A DNA stretch of 64,000 bases. It comes from Chlamydomonas reinhardtii (Eukaryota > Chlorophyta > Chlorophyceae > Chlamydomonadales > Chlamydomonadaceae). The DNA lies in assembly GCF_000002595.2 (NCBI RefSeq), contig NC_057010.1, forward strand, positions 5,881,527 through 5,945,526, in the 5' to 3' direction. This document shows positions 56,913-64,000 of the stretch, piece by piece. Numbering within the stretch: position 1 is the first letter of the stretch; each line of letters starts with the position of its first letter. The notes under the pieces are model-generated. The model did not search any database. It saw nothing but the letters and a program-made list of their open reading frames with translations, and was not told where the DNA came from. A program made the translations under genes and the position numbers.

Positions 56913-58112
56913 TCAGGAGTGGTTGGGCTTCCAGCCGCCCTCTGGCAGCACCGTGAGGGCGGGGTCAGATCCAAAGGCGTTGATGAAGCCCTCCACGCCG
57001 CCCGCCAGCACCTTGACCTGATGAGGACACATGCATGCATGATGGGGGCAGCAGGGGGGTAGCCGTTCAATGCCCGAGCGGGGGGCAGGCGGCAGCAAAG
57101 GGAGGCGGTGAAGGCAATCGAGACAGGGGCGCCCGTCCAGAGAAGGGAGGTGTGGCGGGGCAACTGGTAGCCCCCACCACTTCCAGCAATCCGGGGCCGG
57201 GACCAGCTGCTGCGGGCGCGCCGGGGCCGGCCTGGCTGGGTGGCCGTGCCTGCCCTGCTCGCCTGCCAGGCTGCCACCTGCTACATAAGCCCGCACGCGC
57301 GTGCGCGGCATCTGACCCCACCCTCAGAATGAACTCGCCCTTGACCACCCCCCTACCCAAACCCCACCTGCCCCAGACCCTCGAGCAGCATGCGTACCAC
57401 CCAGCGGCCTTCATCCGCCTCCGTCGCCTCACCTCGGGCGCGTTGTCCAGACCCAGCGCCTTGATCCGTTCGTTGAGGGCGCGGGCGCTCGTGGGGCCCC
57501 GCACCTTGGAGCCATGGCAGTGCACCACCACCTGAGAGGCGGGTTCAGGAGGGCGGGGTGCATGGTGGGGGAACGGCGGCGATGTTCGGCGCGGGACCCA
57601 GTGCGATGCCACGATACCTGCTGCACGTGCCCAAACCCTAGAGCGAGGCCCACCCCAAACCTCCAGCCAGACAACTCAACCCCTGACCCCACAAACATCC
57701 GACCTGCTGGAACCCGGACAGCTTGTCCTTGATGACCGCGTCCAGCTGAGACTTATCATCGGACTTGAACACGCCCGATGGTACGTTGAGCGCGGATTTG
57801 ATGCTGCCCAGGGCCACCTCCTGTTGGCCAACATGAGGAAGCGGCTTGGATGCGCTGCAAATAAACTAAAGCGTCCATTTAACTCACGTCCGGTTCGCGG
57901 ACGTCCAAAACCAGCATCTTCGCCGCTATTTTGTTGCGAATCACGTCGGCGACGAATTCAGGGCCAACCCGCGCCAGCTCTGGCGCAATGATCTGGTCAT
58001 CTGCGTGTGCAGACACGCGGCAAGGTATTTGCCGGTATGCCAGCCGAGCGAGGTGCACGCGCTGGGCATTGACCCTCTGGCCAGGCAGCTGTCGTGCAGC
58101 GAGGAGGCTCAT
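56913..58112 (-). CDS. ACR2: Cdc25/ACR2-type rhodanese, likely arsenate reductase
   Basis: Predicted to reduce arsenate to arsenite using glutathione/glutaredoxin. Four exons, 58112-57888, 57820-57704, 57531-57433 and 57017-56913, join in frame to about 181 residues. The rhodanese/Cdc25 fold shows LVLDVREPDE near residue 70-76 and, as catalytic loop, VVVHCHGSKVRGPTSARAL with Cys119 and Arg125 (HCX5R). The loop resembles yeast Acr2 (HC.GSK.RGP) and plant ACR2/CDC25 (VRGPT). The first ~40 residues are Arg/Ala/Leu-rich and poor in acids, like an organelle transit peptide. It is divergent from the P450 and convergent with PGK. A Cdc25-like phosphatase or plain rhodanese is possible; the short length and HCX5R loop, together with the arsenic-type neighbours, favour arsenate reductase. 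Confidence 0.75.
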
Positions 58113-58692
58113 GGTGGTGGATGTATGTACTAGTGGATTTACGCCGAGAGGCGAGGAAAAAATAAAGTAAGTACATCCAGGCGGTTACATACCGGTAAGA
58201 ATTATGCGAATGTCGTACAGTGCCGGCGGACGGAGTGAAGGGCCTTGAAGGGCTGGGACTGGGCCCGTGGACTGGGCCTGTGGACTGGGCCTGGGCTCAG
58301 CCACCAGCTGGGCCCGGCGCGCAAGGTGCCAGGCACAGCCCTGCAAGGTGCGATGGGGAGTGTATCGTAATGTATGCTTGTGGGCCGGCCAGTTGCGGCA
58401 CGTGGAGTAATGCGCGGGAGTAATGTAAGATACTGTAAGCGGTTGCAGTGATCCTTGCTTCTTGCTTCTGGACAAGCGGCCGAACCCTGGAAGTACTCTG
58501 GGAGCGTTGAGGATCGGCTGGGTAACCGGCTCGCCTTGCCCATGCTGGCCCATGCACGCCCACGCGGTCCCGCCATCGCCATGCAGTCCTGTCCATCGGT
58601 CCTCGCATGTTTGACACGATAGCCTCTTCAGGTATGTAGTTGAGCAGCCCACGAGCACTAAAGCTCTTTCCGCGACCGGGCAAACGTTCACT
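58113..58692. promoter_or_regulatory. Divergent promoter region, ACR2-like and P450
   Basis: 580 bp between two diverging starts. It includes a short tandem GGACTGGGCC-type repeat at about 58254-58295. No clear TATA box was found. Confidence 0.4.
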
Positions 58693-63498
<4,806 letters not shown>

Positions 63499-64000
63499 GG
63501 CGAAGGTGGCGGAGACGAGTGAAGAAATGTGGGATGCAGGACGTGTTGCGAGAGGGCGCCCGCTTTGGGGTCTGACAGCATGAGGGCTTTAGAGGCCGGT
63601 CCGGGCGTAGCACGACGTTTATGGCAGAATGTTGGCATGTTGTTTGTCGCCCTTCAGCAACTGCAAGAATCTGTGGAGGTAGTACGGCAGGGGAACTAAC
63701 GACTTGCACGAACCCCCATGCACGGCTCATGCACAAAGGTTTGCTGTGTTGACCGTAAGCACATATACTGGCAATAGTTGCGCCTAAACACTTTGCGACG
63801 TCCGGGATGTCGAACGTATTTGCAAACTGGCCGTCGGGCTCGGGAGCACCGCTCGGGGGCCTTCTGCGCAGCCTGGGAATGGTGAGACTGTCTCGTTGAT
63901 GATACATAATTCTGTACATGGACTATAATTGCGTGTTTCGTGAAAGCTCCAGCAGGACCGTCGGCGGAGCACCAGTAATTATTGTGAGACATCCTCTCCG
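63499..64000. other. Right edge, downstream of P450
   Basis: The 3' flank of the P450 gene. No TGTAA was seen and no new coding exon could be supported. Confidence 0.4.

Overview
The window reads as nuclear DNA of a volvocine-type green alga (a Chlamydomonas, Gonium or Volvox relative; the species cannot be told from sequence alone). The evidence is GC-rich coding sequence with strong GC3 bias, genes cut into many short exons with GTGAG/GTGCG donors, TGTAA polyadenylation signals after several stops, a (Ser)Pro-n cell-wall-type protein, and low-complexity insertions in conserved enzymes. No rRNA, tRNA, CRISPR array, prophage or virus-like element was recognised. One 100-N assembly gap lies at 36056-36155.

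Layout. 797-1545 (+) end of a proline-rich wall-type protein; 2695-6719 (-) SLC35F-type transporter; 7086-10943 (+) sulfotransferase-like protein; 12596-19535 (-) exonuclease 1 (EXO1); 20436-22306 (+) unrecognised Ala-rich/acidic protein; 23330-27502 (+) large intronless MYND-finger protein; 27503-32123 gene-poor stretch with a TATA box, a miRNA-precursor-like hairpin and a long inverted duplication; 32124-39503 (-) ELP3, the Elongator catalytic subunit; 40625-46214 (+) ArsJ-type MFS permease; 47016-50668 (-) ArsJ-associated-type GAPDH; 50920-55307 (+) phosphoglycerate kinase; 56913-58112 (-) Cdc25/ACR2-type arsenate reductase; 58693-63498 (+) cytochrome P450. Splice junctions were placed by eye; for each complete gene model the exon lengths add up in frame from ATG to stop.

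Main result. The 40.6-58.1 kb block looks like a eukaryotic arsenic-detoxification gene cluster. In bacteria an ars-type GAPDH uses arsenate in place of phosphate to make 1-arseno-3-phosphoglycerate, and ArsJ exports it. Here an ArsJ-like permease and a GAPDH carrying the ArsJ-associated signature lie next to each other as convergent, intron-rich genes. The GAPDH shares a 251-bp divergent promoter region with a PGK that ends in a Cys-Cys-X4-Cys-Cys tail. The next gene is a Cdc25/ACR2-like protein with the HCX5R arsenate-reductase loop. An intron of the ArsJ gene holds a near-perfect 48-bp hairpin, a candidate intronic miRNA precursor.

Second theme. Expanded simple repeats (about 69 CTG units, 62 and 32 CCTG units, long CA runs) lie in introns directly against or within about 20 nt of 3' splice sites, in the sense orientation that gives CTG/CCTG on the RNA.
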